Origin: Verrucomicrobiota bacterium
GTDB lineage: Bacteria; Verrucomicrobiota; Verrucomicrobiia; Verrucomicrobiales; Verrucomicrobiaceae
Direction of reading: 5' to 3'
DNA length: 64,000 nt
NCBI GenBank assembly: GCA_017301975.1
Contig: JAFLEI010000029.1
Coordinates: forward strand, 33,271 to 97,270
The translations under genes were made by a program, and so were the position numbers. Below, one piece after another: positions 9,492-18,229 of this stretch. How positions within the stretch are numbered: the stretch's first letter is position 1; the number at the start of each line of letters is the position of its first letter. Under the pieces are notes generated by a model. It did not search any database, was not told where the DNA came from, and saw only the letters and a program-made list of their open reading frames with translations.

Positions 9492-10994
9492 CTACCTGTG
9501 ATAGTCCGCCCCCGTGAGGCTGTTCAGCACAGACTGCTGCCAGTCGCGGAGTTCAGACTGCAGCTTTTTGGCGGTCTCGGGCTGCTGCTCGATGAGGTTG
9601 GTCTTTTCAGCGGGATCCGTGGCGAGATCGAAAAGCTCTTGCTTCACTCCTCCACCCTTCTTCTGCTCATGCACCACCAGTTTGTAATGTCCGTCGATAA
9701 TCGCTCGCGGGCCGAGGTAGTCGTTCTCAGTGAGGATCGGATGGCGAAAATTGCTGAAGTCGCGCGTGGCTTTGCCGCCTGATTTTTTCACCAGCGGGCA
9801 GGTGCCTTCCTGCAGCTTGGGGTCGATGTAGGGCTCCGCCTTCTTGACATGCGCTGTGTCAAACTCCCAAAACCACAGCGGCTTGGGGCGCTCGGTCAAT
9901 TTCCCATCCAGCACCGGCAGCAGGTCCATGCCGTCGATCGGACGATCCGGCAGCGCCTGCCCCGTGAGTGCGCACAGCGTGGGCAGCAGGTCGCTGGTCG
10001 TCGCGCGCACCTTCGTGCTTCGTGGCTGCGCGATGCGCGCGGGCCATTCGACAAGCCCCGGAACAAGTACGCCCCCTTCATAGACCTGCCCCTTCACACC
10101 GCGATGCGGCAGCACCAGCGAACCATCGGCGGAGGTGCCGTTGTCACCGCAGTAAAAAAGCAGCGTGTTATCGCGCAGCCCTTTGGCCGCGAGGTGCTTT
10201 CTCAGCGTGCCGATGGAACGGTCCATCGCGGTGATTTCAGCATAGCGCTCGCGCAGCACTTCACCCTGCGGCCGGGTTGTCTGCCCGCCGGTTTCGTTGG
10301 AGGTGAGCTTGACCTTCTTGTCCTTGTATTTCTCCGGCAGATCATCATACAGCGCCAGATCCTCCGGCAGCCCGCTGTAAGGCTCGTGCGGAGAGCCAAA
10401 CCACACCATGGTGAAAAACGGCTGCTTCTCTTTGCTGGCCCGGTCGATGAACTTGATCGCCTCGTCGATGACGATGGCGGAGCTTTCTCCTTGGATGACC
10501 TCCGGCGGTCCGCCATTACGAGAAAGCGAAGGATTCAGCTCAAAGAAATTGTCATGCGACACCCACTCATGAAACCCCATCGCGCCCGGACTCGTCGGCG
10601 ACTCCGCCTTAACCGGCCCCAAGTGCCATTTGCCGAAATGCCCGCAGTGATACCCCGCCCTGGCAAGAATCTGCGCGATGGTGATCTCCTCCGGACGGAT
10701 CGAAAATCCAGGATTGAAAGTCCCCATCCGGTTCGGATGCCTCCCCGTCATGAAACTCGCGCGTGTGGGCGAGCAGCTCGGATGCGCGGCGTAGAAATTC
10801 TCGAAGCGGAAGCACGTCGCGGCCATCTCATCAAGCACCGGCGTCTTCACATGCGGATGGCCGTTGTACCCCGTCTCCTCCCAGCCATGATCATCCCCCA
10901 TGAGCAGGATGATGTTCGGACGCGATCGCTCTGCAAAAACCGCAGGTTGAATGCAGAGGGACGAAACCAGTATGAGCGCTAGAAGGCGGTTCAT
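9492..10994 (-). CDS. Secreted arylsulfatase-type sulfatase (Cys type)
   Basis: A 500-residue type I sulfatase with a signal peptide (cleavage near residue 21, 'PAVFA'). The calcium-binding pair D34-D35 sits in 'LLMGDDHGW' and the modifiable cysteine is C74 in 'CSPTRASFMTGR', the CxPxR signature that is converted to formylglycine by a maturase. 'YCGDNGTSADG' gives the downstream metal Asp-Asn. It would remove sulfate esters from a carbohydrate or related compound in the periplasm or outside the cell. It lies between the DUF1080 gene (15 bases upstream) and the five-part fusion gene (90 bases downstream), all on the minus strand. No formylglycine-generating enzyme or anSME lies in the window. 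Substrate is not predictable from sequence alone. Confidence 0.93.
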   Translation of the reverse strand: MNRLLALILVSSLCIQPAVFAERSRPNIILLMGDDHGWEETGYNGHPHVKTPVLDEMAATCFRFENFYAAHPSCSPTRASFMTGRHPNRMGTFNPGFSIRPEEITIAQILARAGYHCGHFGKWHLGPVKAESPTSPGAMGFHEWVSHDNFFELNPSLSRNGGPPEVIQGESSAIVIDEAIKFIDRASKEKQPFFTMVWFGSPHEPYSGLPEDLALYDDLPEKYKDKKVKLTSNETGGQTTRPQGEVLRERYAEITAMDRSIGTLRKHLAAKGLRDNTLLFYCGDNGTSADGSLVLPHRGVKGQVYEGGVLVPGLVEWPARIAQPRSTKVRATTSDLLPTLCALTGQALPDRPIDGMDLLPVLDGKLTERPKPLWFWEFDTAHVKKAEPYIDPKLQEGTCPLVKKSGGKATRDFSNFRHPILTENDYLGPRAIIDGHYKLVVHEQKKGGGVKQELFDLATDPAEKTNLIEQQPETAKKLQSELRDWQQSVLNSLTGADYHR

Positions 10995-11009
10995 GAATAC
11001 AGCAGCAGT

Positions 11010-11798
11010 TTATTTTTTCGTCGTCGGGACCACAGGCCCCGTGCCTTGCGGGCTTTTCGTGCGCGGCTTCTCGATCTTCACGGCCCCGGCAGGAAGTTTG
11101 GCCGCATCAAAGGCCAGCGGTTCTGTCACAGGGAGCACTTTGAGGCGCAGGTCTTTGATATGCACGCTGTTCGCATTGCCGCGATGCAGTTGAATCGCCA
11201 GCAGCCCCGTCAGCGCACGTTTCTTTTCATCATAGTCCGTCAGCTCGGAGGTGATCTTGCCGTTGATCTTGTGCACCAGATGGTTGCCGCGCGCGATCAC
11301 GGTGTACTCATTCCACTGCGAGATGTCCACCTTCACCGGCTCATGCGTGGAAAGCTTCCACAGAGCGCCCTCGGGGTCCAGCATCACATCCGTGCCATTG
11401 AGGCCAAAGATTCCACGCCCTCGTTCCTCATACGTCATGCCCGTGTGCTCAGTGGCTGGATGGATGTCGATCTGATACCCAGTGATGACCCACGGTGCCA
11501 CCTCTGGCATCTCGCGGCTGCGGTATTGAACGCCCGAGTTGTTGTCACCCTCGACCCTTACCGTGGCATGCAGTTCAAAATCCTTCACCTCGCCGCCCCG
11601 CCAGATGAGGAAGGAGTTGTTGGCCATCGCATCCGGCCCCGTGCAGGTGCCGATGACCTCGCCATTTTCCACCTTCCAGAGTTTCGGATCGCCATCCCAG
11701 TCGTTCAGGTCCTTGCCATTGAAGAGAGAGGTGAAGCCGTCTTCAGCAAAAGCTGCGGAGGCGAGCATGACAAAAGAAAGGAGCGCTGGGATTCTCAT
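11010..11798 (-). CDS. DUF1080 (3-keto-disaccharide hydrolase family) protein
   Basis: A 262-residue exported protein (signal peptide to about residue 18, 'ASAAFA') made of one DUF1080 domain, a concanavalin-like jelly roll. Typical stretches are 'FTSLFNGKDLNDW', 'WKVENGEVIG' and 'NSGVQYRSRE'. Members of this family include 3-keto-glycoside hydrolases, which act after sugar oxidation. The tail is Lys/Pro/Thr-rich. It is the first gene of the minus-strand run with the sulfatase and copper-protein fusions, and is divergent from the hydrolase gene at 11889, with 90 bases between the two starts. A role in cleaving oxidised glycosides would fit the oxidoreductase neighbours, but this is inference. 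Confidence 0.88.
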   Translation of the reverse strand: MRIPALLSFVMLASAAFAEDGFTSLFNGKDLNDWDGDPKLWKVENGEVIGTCTGPDAMANNSFLIWRGGEVKDFELHATVRVEGDNNSGVQYRSREMPEVAPWVITGYQIDIHPATEHTGMTYEERGRGIFGLNGTDVMLDPEGALWKLSTHEPVKVDISQWNEYTVIARGNHLVHKINGKITSELTDYDEKKRALTGLLAIQLHRGNANSVHIKDLRLKVLPVTEPLAFDAAKLPAGAVKIEKPRTKSPQGTGPVVPTTKK

Positions 11799-11888
11799 GA
11801 TGATGGGTGGGCATGAACAACGCAGGATCTGCTGGGATTTCTCCTCATGCTTGCAACTTTCTCACCTCATCCCCTGTTGGTTTGCACC

Positions 11889-13208
11889 ATGCGTTCTCTT
11901 GCCCTCTGCTTTCTCGCCCTCACCGCATCCCTGTCTGCTCAGCAGGCACCCTACGATGTCTTTCCCTCCGCCGATGCGCCCTACTACCGCGTGCGCTACG
12001 AGGCCTCCACCCAGCCGGGAGAGCTGATCTATCCGGTGAACTACACCGTGTGGGTGCCGCCGGGAGTGAAATCCCTGCGCGGGGTCATCGTCCACCAGCA
12101 CGGCTGCGGCGAAGGCTCCTGCAAGTCCGGCCTCACCGGAGCCTTTGACCTGCATTGGCAGGCCTTGGCAAAGAAGCACGACTGCGCCCTCCTCGCACCC
12201 TCCTACGAGCAGCCGGAAAAAGCCGAGTGCCAGATGTGGTGCGATCCCCGCAACGGCTCCGACGCCGCCTTTCAAAAAGCCCTCGCAGATCTCGGCGCAA
12301 AGTCCGGGCACCCCGAACTCGCCAAAGTCCCTTGGGCGCTCTGGGGCCACAGCGGCGGCGGCCACTGGGCCGGCGGCATGACCCTCCTTCACCCGGACCG
12401 CGTCGCGGCCGCATGCCTGCGCTCCGGCGTGCCGTTGATGGAGGCCAATCCAGCACGGCCCACGATCAAGGCCTACACTCTGCCGGAGGCGGTAACGGGA
12501 GTACCGATCATGTGTAATCTCGGCACCAAGGAAGGCGTGACCGTCAAAGAGGGGCGCTTTGCCGGTGCGTGGCCTGCAAATGAGGCCTTCTTCACCGCCG
12601 TACGCGCCAAAGGCGGTCTCATCGGCATCTCCGTGGATCCATTCACCGCGCATGAATGCGGCAATCAGCGCTACTTCACCATTCCTTGGCTGGACGCCTG
12701 TCTCACCGCCCGACTGCCGGAAAAGAGCGGCGGTTCCCTGAAGCCGATGCCCACCAAGAACGCCTGGCTCGCTCCTCTCCTCGGCACGGAAGCAACTCCC
12801 GCCGCCAAGTTCACCGGAGAGAAAGAAAAAGCCCTGTGGCTCCCGAACGAAGCCATCGCCAAATCCTGGGCGACCTACGTCAAAGACACCGCCATTCCCG
12901 ATACCACCCCGCCGCCTGCTCCCACCAACCTGCAGGTGAAAGGCTCTGAACTCACCTGGAAGGCAGAGGCCGACCTCGAAAGCGGTCTCGCCCATTTCAT
13001 CATTGAGCGCGATGGCAAACAGATCGGCACTGTGCCGGAGCAGCCCAAGAATCCCTTTGGCCGTCCAATTTTCCAGGGCCTGCAATACAGCGACACCCCC
13101 ACCAACCCGCTCGTGGAGATGCGCTTTACCGATGCCACCCCCGAAGCCGGTAAAAAGCACCAATACCGCGTGATTTCCGTCAATACAGCCGGCCTGAAAT
13201 CCGAGTAA
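11889..13208 (+). CDS. Exported alpha/beta hydrolase with C-terminal FN3-like domain
   Basis: A 439-residue exported serine hydrolase. The ATG at 11889 is preferred to an upstream in-frame TTG at 11847 because it starts a signal peptide ('MRSLALCFLALTASLSA'). The nucleophile is S155 in 'WGHSGGGHW', with a candidate acid and His in the second half ('FTAHECGNQ'). After about residue 340 a fibronectin type III-like domain follows ('PPAPTNLQV', 'YRVISVNTAGLKSE'). The cysteine-rich 'HGCGEGSCKSG' insert near the oxyanion region is unusual. It is the first gene of a plus-strand set with DUF1552 and DUF1592 genes; a different serine hydrolase accompanies the second copy of that set at 18230-23369. 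Ester or polymer substrate unknown. Confidence 0.8.
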   Translation: MRSLALCFLALTASLSAQQAPYDVFPSADAPYYRVRYEASTQPGELIYPVNYTVWVPPGVKSLRGVIVHQHGCGEGSCKSGLTGAFDLHWQALAKKHDCALLAPSYEQPEKAECQMWCDPRNGSDAAFQKALADLGAKSGHPELAKVPWALWGHSGGGHWAGGMTLLHPDRVAAACLRSGVPLMEANPARPTIKAYTLPEAVTGVPIMCNLGTKEGVTVKEGRFAGAWPANEAFFTAVRAKGGLIGISVDPFTAHECGNQRYFTIPWLDACLTARLPEKSGGSLKPMPTKNAWLAPLLGTEATPAAKFTGEKEKALWLPNEAIAKSWATYVKDTAIPDTTPPPAPTNLQVKGSELTWKAEADLESGLAHFIIERDGKQIGTVPEQPKNPFGRPIFQGLQYSDTPTNPLVEMRFTDATPEAGKKHQYRVISVNTAGLKSE

Positions 13209-13271
13209 CGGGCGTGTTTCCTGCTGCAACACGGGCTGCTCTGGCTACGTAGTAGTCAGCCCCCCAAATTC

Positions 13272-14543
13272 ATGAACAGACGCCGTTTCATCCTCCGCTC
13301 CCTGGGCACCTCGCTCGCCCTGCCGGGACTTCCTTCCCTCATGGCTGCCAATGTAGGCGGAAATTCCGCTGTGCAGACCGCCAAAGGAGCGGGCACCGGA
13401 GCGCGCCGCTTCGTCGCCGTCGGCAATCTCCTCGGCTATCAGACCAAGCAGCTTTTCCCCACCACCAAAGGCCGCGACTATGAGAAAACCACGCTGCTGG
13501 AGCCGCTGTGGGACATTCGCGACAAGATGACAGTCCTTCGCGGCCTCGACCACGGCGTGAAAGGCGGCCACTTCGCTGTTCATTCTTTCCTCTCCGGCGT
13601 GCTGAACTCCGAGGCGCAAAACCGTCCGGATGGCAATGTCACCATCGACCAATATCTCGCGGACGAAATCGGCTTTCAGACTCGGTTTCCCTCGCTGACC
13701 GTCGGCTCGGAAGGCGGCATCCACGGCGGCTGCCAGATCGCCTGGACCAAGTCGGGTGTACGCGTGCCACCCGTCACAAATCCTTCGCAGCTGTTTGAGA
13801 AGCTTTTTGTCACCGACTCCAAGGAGCGCCAGGCGCGCCGCGTGCAGGAAAACCAGGTGCAGGCCTCCATCCTCGACTCCGTCATGGACGAGGCCAGCCG
13901 CCTCTCCAAGCGCGTGAACAAGGAAGACAAGGACAAGCTGGACGAATACCTCACCTCCGTGCGCGATGTGGAAAAGCGACTCGAACTGCGCCAGCGCTGG
14001 GTGGCCCAACCAAAGCCCAAGGCCCCTTTTGACAAGCCCGCGAATCACAACGCCGTCGAAGACCTGCCGATCCTCTATGAATTGATCGCCCTCGCCCTGC
14101 AAACGGACAGCACCCGCATCGCCACGCTGGAAATCGGCGGCGACTTCATGCCTCAGCATCTCGGCATCAAGAAAGACTGGCACGGCCTTTCCCACCACGG
14201 CAATGACCCGGAAGCCATCGCCAGCCTCATCACCCTGGAGAAGTACCAGATCGAACACTTCGGCAAATTCATCGCCCGTCTCTCCAAGATGAACGACGGC
14301 GACCGCTCCCTGCTGGACTCCACCACCGCGATCTTTGGCAGCGGCATGGGCGATGGCAATTCACACAAAAACTCCGACCTGCCCATTCTCCTCGCAGGCG
14401 GCGGCTACAAGCATGGCGAATTCCGCGAAGTGCCGCGTGAAGGCATCAACAAGGTGCCTCTGTGCAATCTCTTCGTGGACATCGCGCAGAAGATGGGTGT
14501 GGAGACGGACTCCTTTGGTAGCAGCACAGGTCGTTTCGCGTGA
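13272..14543 (+). CDS. DUF1552 Tat-exported protein (copy 1)
   Basis: A 423-residue DUF1552 protein. It begins with a twin-arginine signal, 'MNRRRFILRSLG', so it is probably exported folded. Family stretches include 'LRGLDHGVKGGHFAVHSFLSG', 'VDQYLADEIG'-like 'TIDQYLADEIG', 'LQTDSTRIATLE' and a 'GDGNSHKNSDLPILLAGG' region near the end. DUF1552 has no established activity; its genes nearly always lie beside DUF1592/DUF1588 cytochrome genes in Planctomycetes and Verrucomicrobia. Here the stop codon shares one base with the start of that cytochrome gene (TGATG), which points to translational coupling. A paralogue lies at 19338-20636. Confidence 0.92.
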   Translation: MNRRRFILRSLGTSLALPGLPSLMAANVGGNSAVQTAKGAGTGARRFVAVGNLLGYQTKQLFPTTKGRDYEKTTLLEPLWDIRDKMTVLRGLDHGVKGGHFAVHSFLSGVLNSEAQNRPDGNVTIDQYLADEIGFQTRFPSLTVGSEGGIHGGCQIAWTKSGVRVPPVTNPSQLFEKLFVTDSKERQARRVQENQVQASILDSVMDEASRLSKRVNKEDKDKLDEYLTSVRDVEKRLELRQRWVAQPKPKAPFDKPANHNAVEDLPILYELIALALQTDSTRIATLEIGGDFMPQHLGIKKDWHGLSHHGNDPEAIASLITLEKYQIEHFGKFIARLSKMNDGDRSLLDSTTAIFGSGMGDGNSHKNSDLPILLAGGGYKHGEFREVPREGINKVPLCNLFVDIAQKMGVETDSFGSSTGRFA

Positions 14544-17032
14544 TGAGTTCTGCTCCGAATCTGCGCTCCAGCGCATTGCTTTGCCTCGTGCTCCTCACTT
14601 CGGCCCGCGCCGCCGAAGACGCTCCCAAGCTCGCCCAGCAGTTCCTCGGCAAATACTGCTTGGAATGCCATGACGCGGATGTGCAAAAAGGCGACCGCGC
14701 CTTTGAAAAATTCGCGCTGCCCCTGAAATCCGTATCGGATCTCATCGACGCCCGCGACATCATCGATCAGCTCACGCTGAAGGAGATGCCGCCAAAAAAA
14801 GCGGACCAGCCCACCGATGACGAGCGCCTCGCCGTGATCCGTGCGCTTCGCGACGGCACGCAGTCCGCCTACGGCAAATTTCAGAGCACCGGCAGCCGCA
14901 CCGTCATGCGCCGCCTCTCCAGCCGTGAGTATGAAAACACCCTCGCAGCGCTGTTTGGCCGCCGCGTGGACACGCTGGGCCTCACCGCCGATTTCCCGAA
15001 GGAGAAGACGAGCCAGCACATGGACAACATCGGCAAGTCCCTCGTCACGTCGGGCTTCCTGGTGGATCAATACTTTCAGTCCGCCAACCGCCTCGTCGAG
15101 ACACGCCTTGGCAAACCTGCCACCGAGCCGAAGAGCTGGCGCTTCAACAGCCACTTCCTGCAATACGAAGAGCTGAGCGGCTCCCACAAAGCCGCCTTCA
15201 ACTACCGCTACCTCTGCCTCTACGAGCAGCCCAACACCGACACCCGCCAGGGCGGCTATGGCCACATCGAAGATTTCAAGCAGGGCGTGCCCGTCTCCGG
15301 CCTTTACGACATCGAGGTGGAGGCCGCCGCGCTGCACCGGGACACCCACTACGATCCCGCCATCTTCGGCATCGACTTCTCCGAACCCTTCATTCTTGGA
15401 GTTGTGCCAGGAGATGTAACCAAAGGCCACATCCATTACCCCCAGGCCATCGAGCCCCTGCTCGCCAGCGCCGTGGTACCGGACAACACACCCACCTGGT
15501 TTAAATTCCGCGTCTGGCTGGAGGCCGGGCAGACTCCGCGCTTCATCTTCCCGAACGGCCCGTATGAATCCCGCGCCTCCGTGGTGACGATCAACAAACG
15601 CTACAAGGACGAGTTCAAGGCAGACGTCGGTTCCTCCGGCGTGGGTCGCGCCCACATCCTGCTGGAAGGCAAGCTGCCACACATCCGCATCAGCGAGATC
15701 AAGATCAACGGTCCCGTGCCTGAAGAAAAAGGCGGAGCCGAGGAAATCGCCGTGTTTGGCAAAGACGGCTTCCAACCCGATCATGCTCTGGATCAACTCC
15801 AGGCCTTCGCCGAGAAAGCTTATCGCCGTCCGCTTACTGACGTGGATCGCCAGCCCATCCGCGCGCTCTATGAAAAGCGCATCGCTGAAAAAGCCACACC
15901 CCGGCAGGCCGCCCTGGATGCACTGAAGCTCATCCTCTGCTCCCCCTCCTTCCTCTACCTCAGCGAGATCACCGACGAGTCCGCCAAGGCCCTGAGCCCC
16001 TACGACCTCTCCTCGCGCCTCTCCTACGCCCTCTGGGCCGCTCCGCCCGATGCCGCCCTGCTCGCCTCCGCCAAGTCCGGCAAGCTCACCGAGGATGCCG
16101 AGCTGAAAAAGCAAATCCAGCGCATGCTCACCGATGAGCGCATCTCAGGCTTTGTGAGCGGCTTTCTCGACAGCTGGCTGAACCTCCGTGAACTCGGCGG
16201 CATGCCGCCGCCGCGCGAAGTCGTGCGCGCCTACTATGCCGAGGACCTCCCCACCTCGATGAAAACCGAGGCCGCTCTTTTCTTCCGCGATCTGCTGAAG
16301 ACCAACGGCTCGGTCATTCAGTTCATCGACTGCGACCACAGCTTCGTGGACAAGAAGCTCGCGAAACTCTACGACCTGCCCGAGCAGAAGACCCTGCGCC
16401 TGGCCGATGGTTTCAAAAAAGTCAGCCTCAAGGGAAACAATCATCGCGGCGGCCTGCTCGGCATGGCCGCCGTGCTGACCGTCAGCGCCAATGGCGTGGA
16501 AACCTCCCCCGTCACCCGTGGCGTATGGGTTACCGAAAACATTCTCGGGGTCCCTCCGCCACCGCCGCCGGATGTCGTTCCCGCCATTGATCCCGACGTC
16601 AGCGGAGCCACCACCATCCGCGACCGCCTCGCCAAACACCGCGCCGACGCAGCCTGCGCCGAGTGCCACCGCAAGATCGACCCCCTCGGTTTCAGCCTCG
16701 AAGCCTTCGACCCCGTCGGTCGCTGGCGTACCAAGTACCCCCAGGTGAACAAAAAAACTCCCGCCGCCAAGATCGACACCACAGGCGAGTTCCCCTCAGG
16801 CGAGACCTACACCGACTTCGTCAGCTTCAAGAAACTCATCCACGACACCCGCTCCGACCTCTTCAGCCGCCACCTCATCCGCCAGGTCCTCACCTACACC
16901 ACCGGCCGCACCATGGAGCTCAATGACGACTTCATCATCGACAAGCTCCACGACAAAGTGAAAAAGCAGGGCCTCGGCCTCAACACCCTCCTCACCGAAT
17001 GCCTCATGAGCGAAGTCTTCCGCTCGCGGTGA
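14543..17032 (+). CDS. DUF1592/1588-type multi-domain c-type cytochrome (copy 1)
   Basis: An 829-residue exported protein of the Planctomycete cytochrome family. Start ATG 14543 overlaps the DUF1552 stop by one base; a GTG at 14540 is an alternative. After a signal peptide comes a haem-c site, C39-L-E-C42-H43, then the DUF1587 hallmark 'RRLSSREYENTLAALFG', a carbohydrate-binding-like middle part, DUF1595/DUF1592 helices, and near the end DUF1588 with a second CxxCH (C705, C708, H709; 'CHRKIDPLGFSLEAFDPVG') followed by DUF1585. It should carry one or two covalently bound haems in the periplasm. The acceptor and substrate are unknown. It is functionally linked to DUF1552 by gene coupling. Confidence 0.92.
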   Translation: MSSAPNLRSSALLCLVLLTSARAAEDAPKLAQQFLGKYCLECHDADVQKGDRAFEKFALPLKSVSDLIDARDIIDQLTLKEMPPKKADQPTDDERLAVIRALRDGTQSAYGKFQSTGSRTVMRRLSSREYENTLAALFGRRVDTLGLTADFPKEKTSQHMDNIGKSLVTSGFLVDQYFQSANRLVETRLGKPATEPKSWRFNSHFLQYEELSGSHKAAFNYRYLCLYEQPNTDTRQGGYGHIEDFKQGVPVSGLYDIEVEAAALHRDTHYDPAIFGIDFSEPFILGVVPGDVTKGHIHYPQAIEPLLASAVVPDNTPTWFKFRVWLEAGQTPRFIFPNGPYESRASVVTINKRYKDEFKADVGSSGVGRAHILLEGKLPHIRISEIKINGPVPEEKGGAEEIAVFGKDGFQPDHALDQLQAFAEKAYRRPLTDVDRQPIRALYEKRIAEKATPRQAALDALKLILCSPSFLYLSEITDESAKALSPYDLSSRLSYALWAAPPDAALLASAKSGKLTEDAELKKQIQRMLTDERISGFVSGFLDSWLNLRELGGMPPPREVVRAYYAEDLPTSMKTEAALFFRDLLKTNGSVIQFIDCDHSFVDKKLAKLYDLPEQKTLRLADGFKKVSLKGNNHRGGLLGMAAVLTVSANGVETSPVTRGVWVTENILGVPPPPPPDVVPAIDPDVSGATTIRDRLAKHRADAACAECHRKIDPLGFSLEAFDPVGRWRTKYPQVNKKTPAAKIDTTGEFPSGETYTDFVSFKKLIHDTRSDLFSRHLIRQVLTYTTGRTMELNDDFIIDKLHDKVKKQGLGLNTLLTECLMSEVFRSR

Positions 17033-17093
17033 TCTGATAGCGGAAAGGCTGCCTTCGTTGCAAAGAGCATTCATAAGCGCGCGCCAGCGTCTT

Positions 17094-17226
17094 GGAGTGC
17101 GGTGGCAAAGATGCACGGCGCAAGCCTGCATCGTCGACACCGCTTTCGCGGGGTGTTGAGCGCGCTTCCGCCTCAGCGCTCCGTCCGATCTGAAAAGTGG
17201 TGGTGCCATGCTTTCCACCGCACTCG
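17094..17226. repeat. Inverted-repeat element between convergent genes
   Basis: The 240 bases between the stops at 17032 and 17273 hold no convincing gene. They contain an imperfect inverted repeat with outer arms GGAGTGCGGTGGCAAAG (17094-17110) and CTTTCCACCGCACTCG (17211-17226), and further short stems inside, such as GAGCGC/GCGCTC. Open frames here read as 'ECGGK' type peptides that arise from the repeat. It may be a non-coding dispersed element and may also act as a terminator between convergent genes. Confidence 0.6.
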
Positions 17227-17272
17227 AAAAACGCTTCGGGCTCTCGCGAGCGCCGAGTGCCTTGGAGCTCTC

Positions 17273-18163
17273 TCACTTCGCCGGAGTCCCAGCCGGCACC
17301 TCCGCCTTCACCTTCTTCGGCGGCGCAATCCTCGGCGTCAGCAACGAATCAATCACCGCCTTGTCCGCCTCGCACTTCGCACCACCTGCCGGAATCTCCA
17401 CTCCCGCAGACCACAGCACGCCATTGATCACCAACTGCCGCATCCCCGCCTGCTCCCAGGCACCATGCGCATCCAGCCCGCTGAAGCTGAACGAGCGTCC
17501 GCCGCTCGGACGCTCATAAGCCCAGCCCACCACATCCTTGTCCCCGCCTTCCGGTGAGCCCAACTTCTCCTTCCCGGACCACACCAAGGGCGTGATCCCC
17601 TTCATCTCCGCTGGAAATTGCAGGTGGTTCAGCCACCCGTCATTGATCTTCCACGGTGTGACACCTCGGGTGATCGCATGCTTCGGAAACGTGTCATGCA
17701 CGCTGTCCCAATGCCCCCGGCTGGAGAGCCCGTTGTACACCGCACCAATCCAGTTCATCGACTGCTGCGCAAAGGCCGGCGTAAATTCCACCGCTTGATG
17801 AAGGTTCATCAGCCCCGTTTGACCGTCCGCCATCTTCTGCACCGCCGCCACATGCTCCGGAGTCGCCAGATACGCCTGCTTGCCACCGCCATCGGTGTAA
17901 AACACCACCGCCGCAGCGCCATCGAACACTTTTTCATCCGAAGGCCATTCTTCATTCACCAGCACCACGTCCACCCCCGGCGTCTGCTTCAGCAGTGCTT
18001 GCATCAAACGGCAGCCTCCGAGGTAGTCATGATGCCCCACCTTGTCCACCTCCTTGACCTTCCCGGCCACGAGTACAATTTTGACGCCTTCCGCCGCCCA
18101 CGAAGAAGCGGTGCACAGGGCTGAAACGGCTAGCGATAACAGAAAACGAGAGCGGGAAATCAT
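17273..18163 (-). CDS. Exported ThuA-like protein
   Basis: A 296-residue protein with signal peptide (to about residue 23, 'CTASSWA') and a single ThuA domain, a class I glutamine-amidotransferase-like fold named after a trehalose-utilisation gene. Readable parts are 'VLVAGKVKEVDKVGHHDY', 'LMNLHQAVEF' and 'RSFSFSGLDAHGAW'. The Cys-His-Glu triad of true amidotransferases is not evident, as in the rest of the family, and no reaction is established. The C-terminus is Lys/Pro-rich. It is the last gene of the minus-strand set DUF1592-DUF1552-hydrolase-ThuA, 66 bases after the hydrolase gene. A ThuA domain is also found fused in the protein at 4938-9401. Confidence 0.85.
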   Translation of the reverse strand: MISRSRFLLSLAVSALCTASSWAAEGVKIVLVAGKVKEVDKVGHHDYLGGCRLMQALLKQTPGVDVVLVNEEWPSDEKVFDGAAAVVFYTDGGGKQAYLATPEHVAAVQKMADGQTGLMNLHQAVEFTPAFAQQSMNWIGAVYNGLSSRGHWDSVHDTFPKHAITRGVTPWKINDGWLNHLQFPAEMKGITPLVWSGKEKLGSPEGGDKDVVGWAYERPSGGRSFSFSGLDAHGAWEQAGMRQLVINGVLWSAGVEIPAGGAKCEADKAVIDSLLTPRIAPPKKVKAEVPAGTPAK

Positions 18164-18229
18164 GACTGGATGGATAAGTGTTGGAGGCAGTCTAAACGGA
18201 CGCGTCAGACCATAAATGTCTCCGAATCT

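Noticed and set aside
14405..16114. 569-codon minus-strand frame opposite the DUF1592 gene
   Set aside because: Gly/Ala/Glu-rich shadow without any motif, opposite an intact cytochrome gene.
17004..17557. Small frames in and around the 17.1 kb spacer
   Set aside because: They arise from the inverted-repeat element and from the antisense of the ThuA gene.
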